Shown here: positions 20,760 to 29,606 of the stretch, piece after piece
How the letters are laid out: the number at the start of each line of letters is the position of its first letter
Numbering within the stretch: position 1 is the first letter of the stretch
DNA from: Shouchella patagoniensis
Lineage (GTDB): Bacteria > Bacillota > Bacilli > Bacillales > Bacillaceae_D
DNA length: 64,000 nucleotides
Direction of reading: 5' to 3'
Assembly: GCF_002019705.1 (NCBI RefSeq)
Contig: NZ_KV917377.1
Coordinates: 1,486,565-1,550,564 of the forward strand
The notes under the pieces: generated by a model
The model's input: only the letters and a program-made list of their open reading frames with translations
Told to the model about the DNA's origin: nothing
Database searches by the model: none
Translations under genes and position numbers: made by a program

Positions 20760-21692
20760 TTAAAACAAATTTGGGTAAGCAGTTTCAGCCAAAGTTCTTA
20801 CCGCTTCAACAATTCTTGGCCCTGGACGATCCATTATATCAGGTGGCATTAATTCAAGTTCGTTATTTACAATCGCATCAATGGACTCCCACCCAGCCCT
20901 ATTGCGTATTTCTTCAAGAGGATCTCCATCTGTGTAATGAACAGTCGTAAAAATAAGTTCTGGATTACGCTCAATTACTTGCTCGTCACTAACACCAAAC
21001 CAATTTTCTACGTCATCAAACACATTATGTAGCCCAGCTGCTTCTATCATCTCGTGTTGAAATGTTCCTGTACCTAATGTCCAAATGTCTGGCGAAGGAC
21101 TTATTTCAAAATAGATCGATCGTTCGTCGACCTCTGCAACTGTATCAGCGATTTCTTCCAGTTCATCTTGCATATCTGTCACAAGAGCTTCTCCATCTTC
21201 AGAAATAGCTAAAGCATCAGCAATTCCTTGGATATCAGAAAAAATATCTTCCATACTGGAAGCCCCATCAATGGCATATACGGGCAAACCTACCTCTTCT
21301 AATGGAGCCATTTCATCATTACCATAATCAAAACCAAAAATAATGTCAGGATCAAGCTCTAACATACGCTCTACATTAATGTTTTGGTACTCAGCAACGA
21401 CTTCAATGTTTTGTACAGCCTCGGGATAGACATCTGTATCAGAGACTCCAATGACTTTTTCGCCTTGGCCCAATTCAAACACAATTTCCGTATTACTTGG
21501 AAGAATAGAAATAATCGTTTCTGGAGGCTCTTCAAACGTTAGATCTACACCTCGTGCATCTTTAACAGTATAAGACACTTCATCTGTTGTACCTAACTCA
21601 TGCGCGTTGTCCTGTTCTTGCTCTTCTCCGTTAGTCCCACATGCGGCTAACACAAGGATGAAGGCGACTATTATGTACATCATTTTATTCAT
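20760..21692 (-). CDS. BtuF-like ABC transporter substrate-binding lipoprotein
   Basis: 310 residues with lipobox LAAC (C18) and a periplasmic-binding domain PF01497 as in BtuF and FhuD. Motifs: ETIISILPSNTEIVFELG (about 58-75), YPEAVQNIEVVAEYQNINVE and DIIFGFDYGN, which resemble the vitamin B12-binding BtuF group more than siderophore binders. The protein is very acidic, fitting an external protein of an alkaliphile. The ATG shares a base with the stop of the upstream adenosyltransferase-like gene (TAATG), so they are coupled. No BtuC or BtuD permease is adjacent; it must use one encoded elsewhere. Confidence 0.82.
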   Translation of the reverse strand: MNKMMYIIVAFILVLAACGTNGEEQEQDNAHELGTTDEVSYTVKDARGVDLTFEEPPETIISILPSNTEIVFELGQGEKVIGVSDTDVYPEAVQNIEVVAEYQNINVERMLELDPDIIFGFDYGNDEMAPLEEVGLPVYAIDGASSMEDIFSDIQGIADALAISEDGEALVTDMQDELEEIADTVAEVDERSIYFEISPSPDIWTLGTGTFQHEMIEAAGLHNVFDDVENWFGVSDEQVIERNPELIFTTVHYTDGDPLEEIRNRAGWESIDAIVNNELELMPPDIMDRPGPRIVEAVRTLAETAYPNLF

Positions 21693-22219
21693 TATGTTTT
21701 TCTCCTTTTTTTTGGGTATGATTTACTTACAAACACAATTTCCTCTACACCTAGCTGTTTATTAACATAGACAGCCATCACAAACATCACATTTGCTAAT
21801 AAGTGAGTATAATCAAAAAGAAGGTCTGGCACGTCTTGTTCCAGACTCACTTTATGTAAAGCTCGCACAGATTTTTTCGCCTCACTACGAGCAACATGAA
21901 GCGCACTCGCCGCTTCAGAGCCTTGCGGAAGCACAAACTGTTTAATTAATCCTCTTGTTTCGGCTACATATCGATCATACATCCAGCTTAATCGCTTTAA
22001 ATCTTCCTCTGTTATCGCTAAGTCTCCTCTAACAGATCCATTTAAGTGATAAGCCATTTCTGTTAATTCCAATAAATCTGCTTTCACTTCCACTAGTTCC
22101 ACTAAATTAACAGATTGTCCTATTCGAACAGCAAGTGAATCCGTTTGGATTTCAAAGTCGACCGTCGAAGCCGCTTCCCGCATATATGGATAACATAAAT
22201 ACCGCATATCCTTTTTCAA
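21692..22219 (-). CDS. PduO/ATR-like cobalamin adenosyltransferase-domain protein, divergent
   Basis: 175 residues from TTG 22219, five bases after GGGGGTGA; longer frames run through the metQ terminator. The C-terminal half resembles PduO-type adenosyltransferases: FVLPQGSEAASALHVARSEA, then LLFDYTHLLANVMFVMAVYVN. The N-terminal ATP-binding motif TKTGDxGxT of active enzymes is absent, and the RRxxR cluster is KKSVR. It may be a non-catalytic cobalamin binder or chaperone, or simply a divergent enzyme. Coupled to the BtuF-like gene. Confidence 0.65.
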   Translation of the reverse strand: MKKDMRYLCYPYMREAASTVDFEIQTDSLAVRIGQSVNLVELVEVKADLLELTEMAYHLNGSVRGDLAITEEDLKRLSWMYDRYVAETRGLIKQFVLPQGSEAASALHVARSEAKKSVRALHKVSLEQDVPDLLFDYTHLLANVMFVMAVYVNKQLGVEEIVFVSKSYPKKRRKT

Positions 22220-22248
22220 GTAATCACCCCCATCAAATTTATCATAAT

Positions 22249-22279
22249 AAAAAAAACGATGGAGTTCCATCGCTTTTTT
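22249..22279. terminator. Terminator after metQ
   Basis: Stem CGATGGA/TCCATCG type (GCGATGGAACTCCATCGTTTTTTT in the minus direction). It overlaps the last bases before the metQ stop and precedes the adenosyltransferase-like gene. Confidence 0.8.
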
Positions 22280-22284
22280 ATACA

Positions 22285-23142
22285 CTATTCAGCTGGAATA
22301 ACAGCACCTTGGTATTGTTCTTCTATAAATGATTGAATTTCATCAGACTTCAGCACGTCAACAAGAGCTTGAATTGCTTCATTGTTCTCATCTCCACTTT
22401 GTACGACTATTAGATTCACATAAGGATTTTCTTCGTCTTCAATTGCAATTGCTTCGTCTACAGGTGAGATCCCTGCACCCAATGCATAATTTGAGTTAAT
22501 CGCAACAACCTCAGCTTCATTTGATTCATACGCTTGAGGCAAGAACTCAGCGTCTGGTCCCATATTAAACTCAAGGTTTTTTGGATTATCAATAATATCA
22601 GCTTCAGTAGCTTCTACTGTAACGCCTTCTTCAAGTGTTATTACTCCATAGTCTTGCAAGAGCGAAAGAATTCTGCCTTGATCCGCTACAGAATTACTCA
22701 TCATTACTGTTGCTCCATCTGGAAGATCGTTTAAATCGTCATAATCCTGAGAATAAAGACCGATTGGTTCAACGTGAATCGCACCTGCTTCTTCAAAGTC
22801 ATACCCTTTTTCTTCCATTTCACTTGTTAAATATGGACGATGTTGAAAATAATTGGCGTCGATTTCACCATCAGCTAACGCCATATTTGGTAAGACATAG
22901 TCTTGCGCTATTTGAATGTCTAATTCAATTCCTTGCTCTTCTAAGATCGGTTCCGCTTCTTCTAGAATTTCCGCGTGAGGTATATTTGACGCACTAATTC
23001 GAATCGTCGTTGTTTCTTCTTCACCCTCGTCACCATTACTCCCACCATTGTTTGTGTTCTCGTCACTATTATCATCTGATCCACATGCTACAAGCGTAAA
23101 TGACACCCCTAAAACTCCAATTGTTTTTAAAAATGACTTCAT
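22285..23142 (-). CDS. metQ: Methionine-binding lipoprotein MetQ
   Basis: 285 residues, lipobox LVAC with C20, then an acidic Asp/Asn/Glu linker (about 22-45) and the NlpA/MetQ domain: SNIPHAEILEEAEPIL, DANYFQHRPYL, GATVMMSNSVADQGR and NPYVNLIVV. It captures methionine for MetNP. RBS AAAAGGAGAG precedes ATG 23142. Third gene of the SAM-riboswitch metN-metP-metQ operon. Confidence 0.95.
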   Translation of the reverse strand: MKSFLKTIGVLGVSFTLVACGSDDNSDENTNNGGSNGDEGEEETTTIRISASNIPHAEILEEAEPILEEQGIELDIQIAQDYVLPNMALADGEIDANYFQHRPYLTSEMEEKGYDFEEAGAIHVEPIGLYSQDYDDLNDLPDGATVMMSNSVADQGRILSLLQDYGVITLEEGVTVEATEADIIDNPKNLEFNMGPDAEFLPQAYESNEAEVVAINSNYALGAGISPVDEAIAIEDEENPYVNLIVVQSGDENNEAIQALVDVLKSDEIQSFIEEQYQGAVIPAE

Positions 23143-23158
23143 TATGTTCTCTCCTTTT

Positions 23159-23827
23159 TTATCGTTTGTCTAAACGATTAGCGACATAATCACCAATCCA
23201 TTGAAACAAAAATACGATAGCTAAAATAATAATCGTCGCGATAATCATAACGTCGGTATTCGTGCGCTGAAACCCTTGTTGGAAAGCAAGAGTCCCTAAG
23301 CCACCCGCGCCAATCGTTCCGGCCATAGCTGTATACCCAATTAAAGCAACCGTTGTAACCGTAATTCCTGATACAAGAGCAGGCATAGATTCTGGTAATA
23401 GTACTTTAAAGATAATATGCCCATTTGACGATCCCATAGCCTGTGAAGCTTCTACAACACCACGGTCAACTTCGCGTAAAGCAATTTCAACCATCCGAGC
23501 ATAGAATGGTGCAGCCCCAATTATTAATGCTGGTAAAGCAGCACTTGGTCCAAACATACTCCCAACAATTGCTCTCGTAAATGGAATTAGCAAAATGATC
23601 AATATAATAAATGGAATGGAGCGAAAGATATTAACGACTGCCCCAACTAACGAATAGAAAAACCGATTTTGCCATGGGTTCCCTTTTGCTGTCAAATAAA
23701 GAAATAAGCCTAGCATGATTCCTAAAATAAATGTAGCAACAGCAGATATAACAGTCATATAGATTGTCTCGTATGTTGCTTGCCAAAAATTATCCCATAT
23801 TACATTTGGAAACCATTGTTCAAGCAT
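23159..23827 (-). CDS. metP: Methionine ABC transporter permease MetP (MetI)
   Basis: 222 residues with five hydrophobic segments and the BPD_transp_1 EAA loop EASQAMGSSNGHIIFKVLLP (about 125-145). Integral membrane subunit carrying methionine across the membrane with MetN. Its start overlaps the 3' end of metN by 8 bp. Confidence 0.95.
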   Translation of the reverse strand: MLEQWFPNVIWDNFWQATYETIYMTVISAVATFILGIMLGLFLYLTAKGNPWQNRFFYSLVGAVVNIFRSIPFIILIILLIPFTRAIVGSMFGPSAALPALIIGAAPFYARMVEIALREVDRGVVEASQAMGSSNGHIIFKVLLPESMPALVSGITVTTVALIGYTAMAGTIGAGGLGTLAFQQGFQRTNTDVMIIATIIILAIVFLFQWIGDYVANRLDKR

Positions 23828-24845
23828 GCTCCATCACCTCCACTTCAACTTCTTCGGAACGGATGTAAGCTAAAGCCTCAGTAATTTTTAATGAATCTCC
23901 AGATAAACGTAAATAGAGTTTACCAAAGGACCCTTCCTGCAACTTAGAAATTTTACCTTGCAAAATCGAAACATCGATCGGAAAACGGCGAATTAAATCA
24001 GTTACGAGTTGTTCTTCAACCGGGTTACCAACAAATGTAAGTGAAACGATTTGTCCTTCTACTTGGTCGTCAAGCATTTTCCATAAAGCATCTTCATCTT
24101 CATCGCTACTAGCAAGCTGCTTTACAAATTCCTTAGTAATCTCTTCTTTAGGTCGTCTAAATACATCGATAACCGGTCCCTCTTCTACAACTTGACCGCT
24201 TTCCATTACCGCAACTCGATGACAGACCTTTTGTATAACATGCATCTCATGTGTAATGAGGACAATAGTTAAATTTAATTTCTTATTTATATCTAATAAC
24301 AAATCGAGAATAGAGTCCGTTGTTTTTGGATCCAGCGCAGATGTAGCCTCATCACATAGTAAAACCTTCGGATTATTTGCAAGCGCTCGTGCAATGCCGA
24401 CACGTTGTTTCTGGCCACCACTTAGTTGAGATGGGAAGTTGTTTTCTCGACCTCTTAAACCGACAAGATCTATTAACTCTTCCACACGTTTCTTTCTTTC
24501 CTCTGTTGATACTTTAGCCACTTCCAATGGAAAAGAAATATTTTGCTTAACCGTCCTTGACCAAAGCAAGTTAAAGTGTTGAAAAATCATACCGATTTTC
24601 TGTCTGGCCATTCGAAGTTCCTTAGACGATAACTTGGATAACTCCAAACCATCCATTTCAACTTTACCCGAAGTTGGCAACTCTAGCAAATTCAATAAGC
24701 GAATTAATGTACTCTTCCCAGCTCCGCTGTACCCAATTACTCCAAAGATTTGTCCCTCTTCAATAGATAAATTTACGTTGTTTACTGCGTGCACCGTTCC
24801 AGACTTCGAATTATATGTTTTACTGATTTCCTTTAACGAAATCAT
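23820..24845 (-). CDS. metN: Methionine ABC transporter ATPase MetN
   Basis: 341 residues from ATG 24845 (GGAGGGGAAATA upstream). Walker A GYSGAGKS at 38-45, signature LSGGQKQR, Walker B VLLCDEATSALDP, H-loop ITHEMHV. The C-terminal NIL domain (about 265-340) binds methionine and gives transinhibition in this family. The longer frame to 24911 would run back into the riboswitch terminator and is not used. First gene of the operon. Confidence 0.96.
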   Translation of the reverse strand: MISLKEISKTYNSKSGTVHAVNNVNLSIEEGQIFGVIGYSGAGKSTLIRLLNLLELPTSGKVEMDGLELSKLSSKELRMARQKIGMIFQHFNLLWSRTVKQNISFPLEVAKVSTEERKKRVEELIDLVGLRGRENNFPSQLSGGQKQRVGIARALANNPKVLLCDEATSALDPKTTDSILDLLLDINKKLNLTIVLITHEMHVIQKVCHRVAVMESGQVVEEGPVIDVFRRPKEEITKEFVKQLASSDEDEDALWKMLDDQVEGQIVSLTFVGNPVEEQLVTDLIRRFPIDVSILQGKISKLQEGSFGKLYLRLSGDSLKITEALAYIRSEEVEVEVMEHA

Positions 24846-24860
24846 TATTTCCCCTCCAAT

Positions 24861-25010
24861 AAAAAAACCTTCCTGTAAGATGACAGAAAGGTTCGTTTTC
24901 CTTTGTCTCATCTCTCAAAGCATTACGCCCTGCAGGATTTAGCACCTTCAAGCCCATAGCTTGCGGTTGCCGGGTTTCATCGGGCCAGTCCCTCCACCTC
25001 TCTGGATAAG
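24861..25010 (-). promoter_or_regulatory. SAM riboswitch (S-box) with terminator
   Basis: Minus strand 25010-24907: CTTATC-CAGAGAGGTGGAGGGACTGGCCC, GATGAAACCCGGCAACC, AAGGTGCTAAATCCTGCAGG and closing GAGAGATGAG, with P1 pairing CTTATC to GATGAG. An intrinsic terminator follows at 24861-24893 (AACCTTTCTGT...ACAGGAAGGTTTTTTT). High SAM should terminate transcription before metN. This is the standard S-box layout for metNPQ. Confidence 0.96.
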
Positions 25011-25086
25011 AAATATATAGTTATTGTGTTTGATTTTTTACCAAGTGTACGAAAATAATAGCATGGCATCGTTTTAGCGTCAATCC

Positions 25087-26349
25087 CTAAGCTGTTTTTG
25101 ACTTCATATGTTTCTCGACCTTCTTTTTAAAAACGAGTAAGAAAAAAACGGAACCTAATACATATAAACAAGCTGTAATGACGAAGACAATTGCATACCC
25201 ATTATATGCACCATATGCAGCGACAATTCCCATTGATACAGGTCCCATTAAAGCCCAGCCTAATTGAAACACCATTTGCGTGACCGAATTCGCAGTTCCC
25301 CGCATGCGTGGATGAATTAACTTCATAACTAGAGCAGCTTGAATCGGATTTCCGGCATTCATTAATGCTTGCCTAAATAAAAACCCAATAATTGCAAACC
25401 AAAGCACATTTGTAAATGCAGTTAATAGTAAAAAGGGAATTGAGCCCATCTGCAACAAGAAGACAGCTTTCACTTCACCAAATCGATTAACGACCTTTGG
25501 TCCAATCAACATCGCTATGACTGTCATACCTTGCCCTAGTGATAATACAAGACCAATTGCGGAATAATTTAAATCAAAACGATCATTAAAATACAAGTTT
25601 AAGTAAGGAATAACCAGTCCTGAACCAAACCCAATGAGTAAACTCGAAACAGCAAACAAAGCAATAATTTTCCACTCTTCGCTTTTCGGAGAGTGGTTAG
25701 CTACCTCTGCAACTTTTATTATACCTTTACCTTGCTCCCCATCTTTCACTTTAAGTAACGGAAAAAAGGAAATTGCCGCCAAGAAAAAAGCTAAGATTAG
25801 AGTAAGCTGAACGGCTTGCAGCATTGTCATTGCGGAAAATTGATATAACAGATCAGCCAACGTACCACTAAAAAGATGCCCTATTACGTTTGCACCCATC
25901 ATAAGAGCCGCGTGCAAAGCAAACAATTTCACTCTTTGCTTTTCTTTTGAATTCTCTGCCAATAGAGGAATCGCTGATACTTGTAAAAAAGCGAAAAAAA
26001 AGCCAGTTAACCCCGCTCCAAACAAAAGAGGCATTTCGGTTGAACTAAACGAACGAATCGCAAAACTTATCGCCAACATAATCGATCCAATCATTAACAT
26101 TCGTTTTCGACCATATCGATCCCCTAATATTCCCGCCGGAAGTAAAGCAATCGCTGTCGCGGCTGCTTGAAAAGCAATGACTTGTCCATTTAAATGATCG
26201 CTATAGCCCAACTCCCTAATATAGAAAGGATACATCACCATAAAAATGCCCATTGCTGTATTAAATGCAATTGATGACAATAAAAAATAACGAATTGTAC
26301 GATTGTACGATTTAACCGGTTTAACAAAAAACGTATGTCCTAATGCCAT
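25087..26349 (-). CDS. MFS transporter, 12 TM
   Basis: 420 residues with about 12 hydrophobic segments. MFS motif A appears as GDRYGRKRML after TM2 (about 75-85), and ILGDRYG is typical of drug/metabolite efflux or sugar MFS proteins. Substrate unknown. ATG 26349 follows GGGGAGA. A 13-bp perfect inverted repeat flanking a TATAAT lies just upstream, suggesting repressor control. The metN promoter region follows the stop within about 60 bp and no terminator is obvious. Confidence 0.88.
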   Translation of the reverse strand: MALGHTFFVKPVKSYNRTIRYFLLSSIAFNTAMGIFMVMYPFYIRELGYSDHLNGQVIAFQAAATAIALLPAGILGDRYGRKRMLMIGSIMLAISFAIRSFSSTEMPLLFGAGLTGFFFAFLQVSAIPLLAENSKEKQRVKLFALHAALMMGANVIGHLFSGTLADLLYQFSAMTMLQAVQLTLILAFFLAAISFFPLLKVKDGEQGKGIIKVAEVANHSPKSEEWKIIALFAVSSLLIGFGSGLVIPYLNLYFNDRFDLNYSAIGLVLSLGQGMTVIAMLIGPKVVNRFGEVKAVFLLQMGSIPFLLLTAFTNVLWFAIIGFLFRQALMNAGNPIQAALVMKLIHPRMRGTANSVTQMVFQLGWALMGPVSMGIVAAYGAYNGYAIVFVITACLYVLGSVFFLLVFKKKVEKHMKSKTA

Positions 26350-26365
26350 TCATTTCTCCCCAATT

Positions 26366-26408
26366 AGCAGTTATTTCGACTCTCTAATTATTATACGAAA
26401 TAACTGCT
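26366..26408 (-). promoter_or_regulatory. 13-bp perfect inverted repeat flanking the MFS -10 box
   Basis: AGCAGTTATTTCG (26366-26378) and CGAAATAACTGCT (26396-26408) are exact inverted copies with 17 bp between. A TATAAT (minus strand, 26390-26395) abuts the upstream arm, while the -35 is poor (TACCCA). There is no T-run after the second arm, so it is not a terminator. Best read as an operator, or a leader hairpin in front of the ribosome site. Confidence 0.65.
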
Positions 26409-26425
26409 GCAGTGGGTAGAATATT

Positions 26426-26647
26426 TTAGTGCCAACTATCTTCAATAAACGATTGAACTTGATCCCAATTTTCGTTTTGTAGCTGAAAAATTTGATCTTG
26501 TTCAAATGAGAAACCATCGTACATTGAATGTTGTAAACCGTGATTTGTTTCAATTACTTCACCAATTATTGAACCGTCCATGTAAAGTTTTAAACGACCT
26601 TCTTCATACTTTGCGACAACCTTTTGGGTGACATTCACTCTCTCCAT
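26426..26647 (-). CDS. yusG: YusG-like DUF2553 protein
   Basis: 73 residues starting at ATG 26647, eight bases after AGGGGG. Small soluble protein with probable beta structure (KLYMDGSIIGEVIE). Its position between gcvH and downstream genes and its length match B. subtilis YusG (DUF2553). Function unknown. Confidence 0.7.
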   Translation of the reverse strand: MERVNVTQKVVAKYEEGRLKLYMDGSIIGEVIETNHGLQHSMYDGFSFEQDQIFQLQNENWDQVQSFIEDSWH

Positions 26648-26724
26648 TTTTATTCCCCCTAAATGTCTTACCTGTTTATAGCCTGTGCTAATCTGTATCG
26701 CATATCCGAGGGAAGATAAGCCAA

Positions 26725-26753
26725 CAAAAAAACCTGCAGATGCAGGCTTTTTC
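26725..26753 (-). terminator. Terminator after gcvH
   Basis: GCCTGCA-TC-TGCAGGT stem followed by seven T in the minus direction. Confidence 0.82.
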
Positions 26754-26754
26754 C

Positions 26755-27144
26755 TTAGTCTTCTTCATTTATCATTTCACTGTATTCTTCAGCTGACATA
26801 AGTTTTTCAACTTCACCCTCATCAGCAGGCTCTACAACAATCATCCATGCTTTTTCATAAGGCGATTCGTTGACGAATTCAGGAGAATCATCAAGATCTT
26901 CGTTGACTTCAACGACCGTACCATTAATAGGTGCATATAGTTCAGAAACTGTCTTTACAGATTCTACACTTCCAAATGGCTCGTCCGCTTCAATCTCGTC
27001 ACCAACTTCAGGGAGCTCAACAAATACGATATCACCGAGTTCAGACTGAGCGAAATCAGTTATGCCAATACGCACTTTATTCCCTTCAGTTTTTACCCAT
27101 TCATGCTCTTCAGAGTACTTTAATTCTTTAGGTAAGTTGCTCAT
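26755..27144 (-). CDS. gcvH: Glycine cleavage system H protein
   Basis: 129 residues, usual for GcvH. The lipoyl-carrying lysine is K64 in [16 protein letters not shown] protein shuttles the aminomethyl group between P, T and L proteins; in Bacillus it also serves as the entry point for octanoyl/lipoyl transfer to other complexes, which ties it to lipA at 5159. It is monocistronic here, as in B. subtilis, with a terminator directly after the stop. Confidence 0.97.
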   Translation of the reverse strand: MSNLPKELKYSEEHEWVKTEGNKVRIGITDFAQSELGDIVFVELPEVGDEIEADEPFGSVESVKTVSELYAPINGTVVEVNEDLDDSPEFVNESPYEKAWMIVVEPADEGEVEKLMSAEEYSEMINEED

Positions 27145-27277
27145 TAATTATCCCTCCAACTAATTACTAGTACGTCTGTAATCATACATGAAAAAAACGT
27201 TTGCGAAAAGTAGAATGTTTCTAAAGAAAGAGCGCTTATCACGGTTACGAATTATCTAGATGAATGAAACAATATGA

Positions 27278-27634
27278 TTATAGCCATAGGTAATCAAACT
27301 GATCTTGTTTAAATCCAAGGCTTACTTTTTTCCCATCTGTCACAATCGGACGCTTAATTAACATTCCATCAGAAGCAAGTAATTGATACTTTTCTTCATC
27401 ATTCATATTTGGCAATTTAGATTTTAAATCCAACTCACGGTATTTTTTTCCGCTTGTATTAAAAAATGCTTTGAGTTCTAATCCGCTATTTGCGTGTAAT
27501 TCTTTTAATTCAGATGCAGATGGTGGAGAATCTACAATGTGAATCGCTTCGACTTCAATACCTTTCTCACTAAACCACTTTTTCGCATTACGACATGTCC
27601 CACATTTTGGGTATTCATACATAGTTAAACTCAT
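27278..27634 (-). CDS. yusI: ArsC/Spx-family protein YusI
   Basis: 118 residues from ATG 27634 (AGAGGGGTT upstream). Thioredoxin-like fold with CGTC at residues 11-14 and the conserved RPIVTDGKKVSLGF near 98-111. Belongs to the ArsC/Spx/YffB group; whether it is a reductase or regulator is unknown. Located next to gcvH, as in B. subtilis. Confidence 0.88.
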   Translation of the reverse strand: MSLTMYEYPKCGTCRNAKKWFSEKGIEVEAIHIVDSPPSASELKELHANSGLELKAFFNTSGKKYRELDLKSKLPNMNDEEKYQLLASDGMLIKRPIVTDGKKVSLGFKQDQFDYLWL

Positions 27635-27704
27635 TATTAACCCCTCTTCCACTAAAAGTATCGCTTTCTATTATGACTTAAAATACCATGTAGAAACAAC
27701 TGAT

Positions 27705-27795
27705 AAGGGAAGCGGCTTATAGCCACTTCCCTTGAGAGGAGGATACTCCTTGCGAGAGGAGCATTTATTTTATTTGGGGCATAACCCCAAAAGAG
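27705..27795 (-). other. Hairpin series in the 3' untranslated region of fadNAE
   Basis: Three hairpins follow the fadE stop in the minus direction: TTGGGG...CCCCAA (27775-27790), AGGAG...CTCCT (27738-27750) and a long stem AAGGGAAG-x-GGCT / AGCC-x-CTTCCCTT (27705-27733). None has a clean U-tract; the last is followed by ATCAGTTGTTTC. Possible weak terminator or mRNA-stabilising end. Confidence 0.45.
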
Positions 27796-27803
27796 TAATT
27801 AAA

Positions 27804-29588
27804 TTAAACAATATATTTCTTGGCTACAATAACTCCTTGAGCGATTTCACGCTTTTTCGCCACCACATTAATGGGTTGATGACGAGTAAGCTTGCGCAGC
27901 ATTGAAAGCATCGTCCGTAAAGTATCTCCTTCTTCAATATGGATCAATGCTTTTTTCGCATTGGCTTCAATACGGTTAATCGCTTCTTGCCCAAATACTT
28001 CAGTCATAAGAAGCTTCTGCTTTTGTTCTTCTAAAGAGGATAACGCGATTGCTTTTTCTGTTCGTAAAATGGTTGATTCAAGTGAATAAATATCATTAAC
28101 GATATCTGCAACAACTGCTAATACTTCTTGTTCTTTCTCAAGTTCTGGACCATATTTCTGTGCTCCAGTTCCTGCGATCATTAAGAATATTTTCTTTGCC
28201 ATCGACAGTAAGTATTTCTCTTGTGCAAGTGGCTCATCCTCAATTTCTTGTGGCATTAGCATCATTAACTCTTCTTGCAAAGCAGTTGCCTTCTCTAAGA
28301 AAGGTAGCTCGCCTTTTAACGCTTTTCTCATTAATGTTCCTGGAACAAGCATACGGTTAATTTCATTTGTACCTTCAAAAATACGGTTAATGCGCGAGTC
28401 ACGATAAATTCTTTCAACTTCGTATTCGGCCATGAACCCATATCCACCATGGATCTGGACAGCCTCATCAGCAACAAAATCAAGGGTCTCTGACCCATCA
28501 AATTTATTCAATGAACACTCAATTGCATATTCCGCGATCGCGTTCGCTACAGCACGTCCGTCCTTCTGTTCTTCATCTGATAGGCTTGCAAATCGGTCTT
28601 CAATCAATCCACCCGTGCGATAAATGGCACTTTCAGAGGCAAAGATTGCTGTTGCCATTGACGCTAATTTCTCTTGAATTAACGTAAATGATGAAATTGG
28701 TGTTTTAAATTGCTTTCTTTCTGTCGCATATGTTGCTGCAAGCTCGAGAGCTGCTTTTGATCCACCAATACAACCAACACCAAGCTTATAACGTCCAATA
28801 TTTAAAATATTGAAAGCTATAACATGACCACGGCCAATTTCTCCCAATACATTCTCAACAGGAACTTGCGCATCTTCTAAAATGAGGGTCCGAGTAGATG
28901 ATCCTTTAATCCCCATTTTTTTCTCCTCAGCCCCAGTGCTTACCCCACTAAATTCCTTTTCTACAATAAACGCGGTAAACTTTTCACCATCGATTTTTGC
29001 ATATACCACAAAAACGTCAGCAAACGCAGAGTTAGTAATCCATTGTTTTTCCCCATTCAAACTATAATGTGTTCCTGCTTCATTTAGAACAGCTGTCGTT
29101 TTTGCGCCTAGTGCATCAGAACCAGAGCTCGGCTCTGTAAGCGCATACGCTGCAAATTTTTCACCACTCGCAAGGTCAGGTAAGTATTTGCTTTTTTGTT
29201 CGTGAGAGCCAAAGAAAACAATCGGCAACGTACCAATTCCAACGTGAGCGCCATGGCTTAATCCAAATGCTCCAGCCCGACTGAATTTTTCAGATATCAA
29301 TGAAGAACTAATTTTATCAAGACCTAGGCCACCATATTCTTCAGGTACATCCGCTCCAAGTAACCCGAGTTCTCCTGCTTTTTTCAGTAACCGTGTTGTA
29401 TGTTGAAACTGGTGATTTTCAATATCATGAACATATGGAAAAACTTCTTTTTCAACAAATCCTTCTGTTGTCCGCGCAATCATTAATTGCTCTTCTGTAT
29501 AGTCTTCTGGAGCAAAAAATTGCGATGTATCAATTTCTTCTAATAAAAAACTGCCACCTTTAACTAACTTCTTAGTTGTTTCACCCAT
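27804..29588 (-). CDS. fadE: Acyl-CoA dehydrogenase FadE
   Basis: 594 residues, longer than simple acyl-CoA dehydrogenases because of a C-terminal extension (about 400-594), as in B. subtilis FadE (YusJ). Signatures: [11 protein letters not shown] (about 150-160), [12 protein letters not shown], and [14 protein letters not shown]. It catalyses the first, FAD-dependent step of fatty acyl-CoA beta-oxidation. RBS AGGAGGAAGTAATA. Last gene of fadN-fadA-fadE, 18 bp after fadA. Confidence 0.95.
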   Translation of the reverse strand: MGETTKKLVKGGSFLLEEIDTSQFFAPEDYTEEQLMIARTTEGFVEKEVFPYVHDIENHQFQHTTRLLKKAGELGLLGADVPEEYGGLGLDKISSSLISEKFSRAGAFGLSHGAHVGIGTLPIVFFGSHEQKSKYLPDLASGEKFAAYALTEPSSGSDALGAKTTAVLNEAGTHYSLNGEKQWITNSAFADVFVVYAKIDGEKFTAFIVEKEFSGVSTGAEEKKMGIKGSSTRTLILEDAQVPVENVLGEIGRGHVIAFNILNIGRYKLGVGCIGGSKAALELAATYATERKQFKTPISSFTLIQEKLASMATAIFASESAIYRTGGLIEDRFASLSDEEQKDGRAVANAIAEYAIECSLNKFDGSETLDFVADEAVQIHGGYGFMAEYEVERIYRDSRINRIFEGTNEINRMLVPGTLMRKALKGELPFLEKATALQEELMMLMPQEIEDEPLAQEKYLLSMAKKIFLMIAGTGAQKYGPELEKEQEVLAVVADIVNDIYSLESTILRTEKAIALSSLEEQKQKLLMTEVFGQEAINRIEANAKKALIHIEEGDTLRTMLSMLRKLTRHQPINVVAKKREIAQGVIVAKKYIV

Positions 29589-29606
29589 TATTACTTCCTC
29601 CTTTAA

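Noticed and set aside
22220-22285. Upstream 22 codons of the adenosyltransferase-like gene
   Set aside because: They coincide with the metQ terminator hairpin; the TTG at 22219 has a strong ribosome site.
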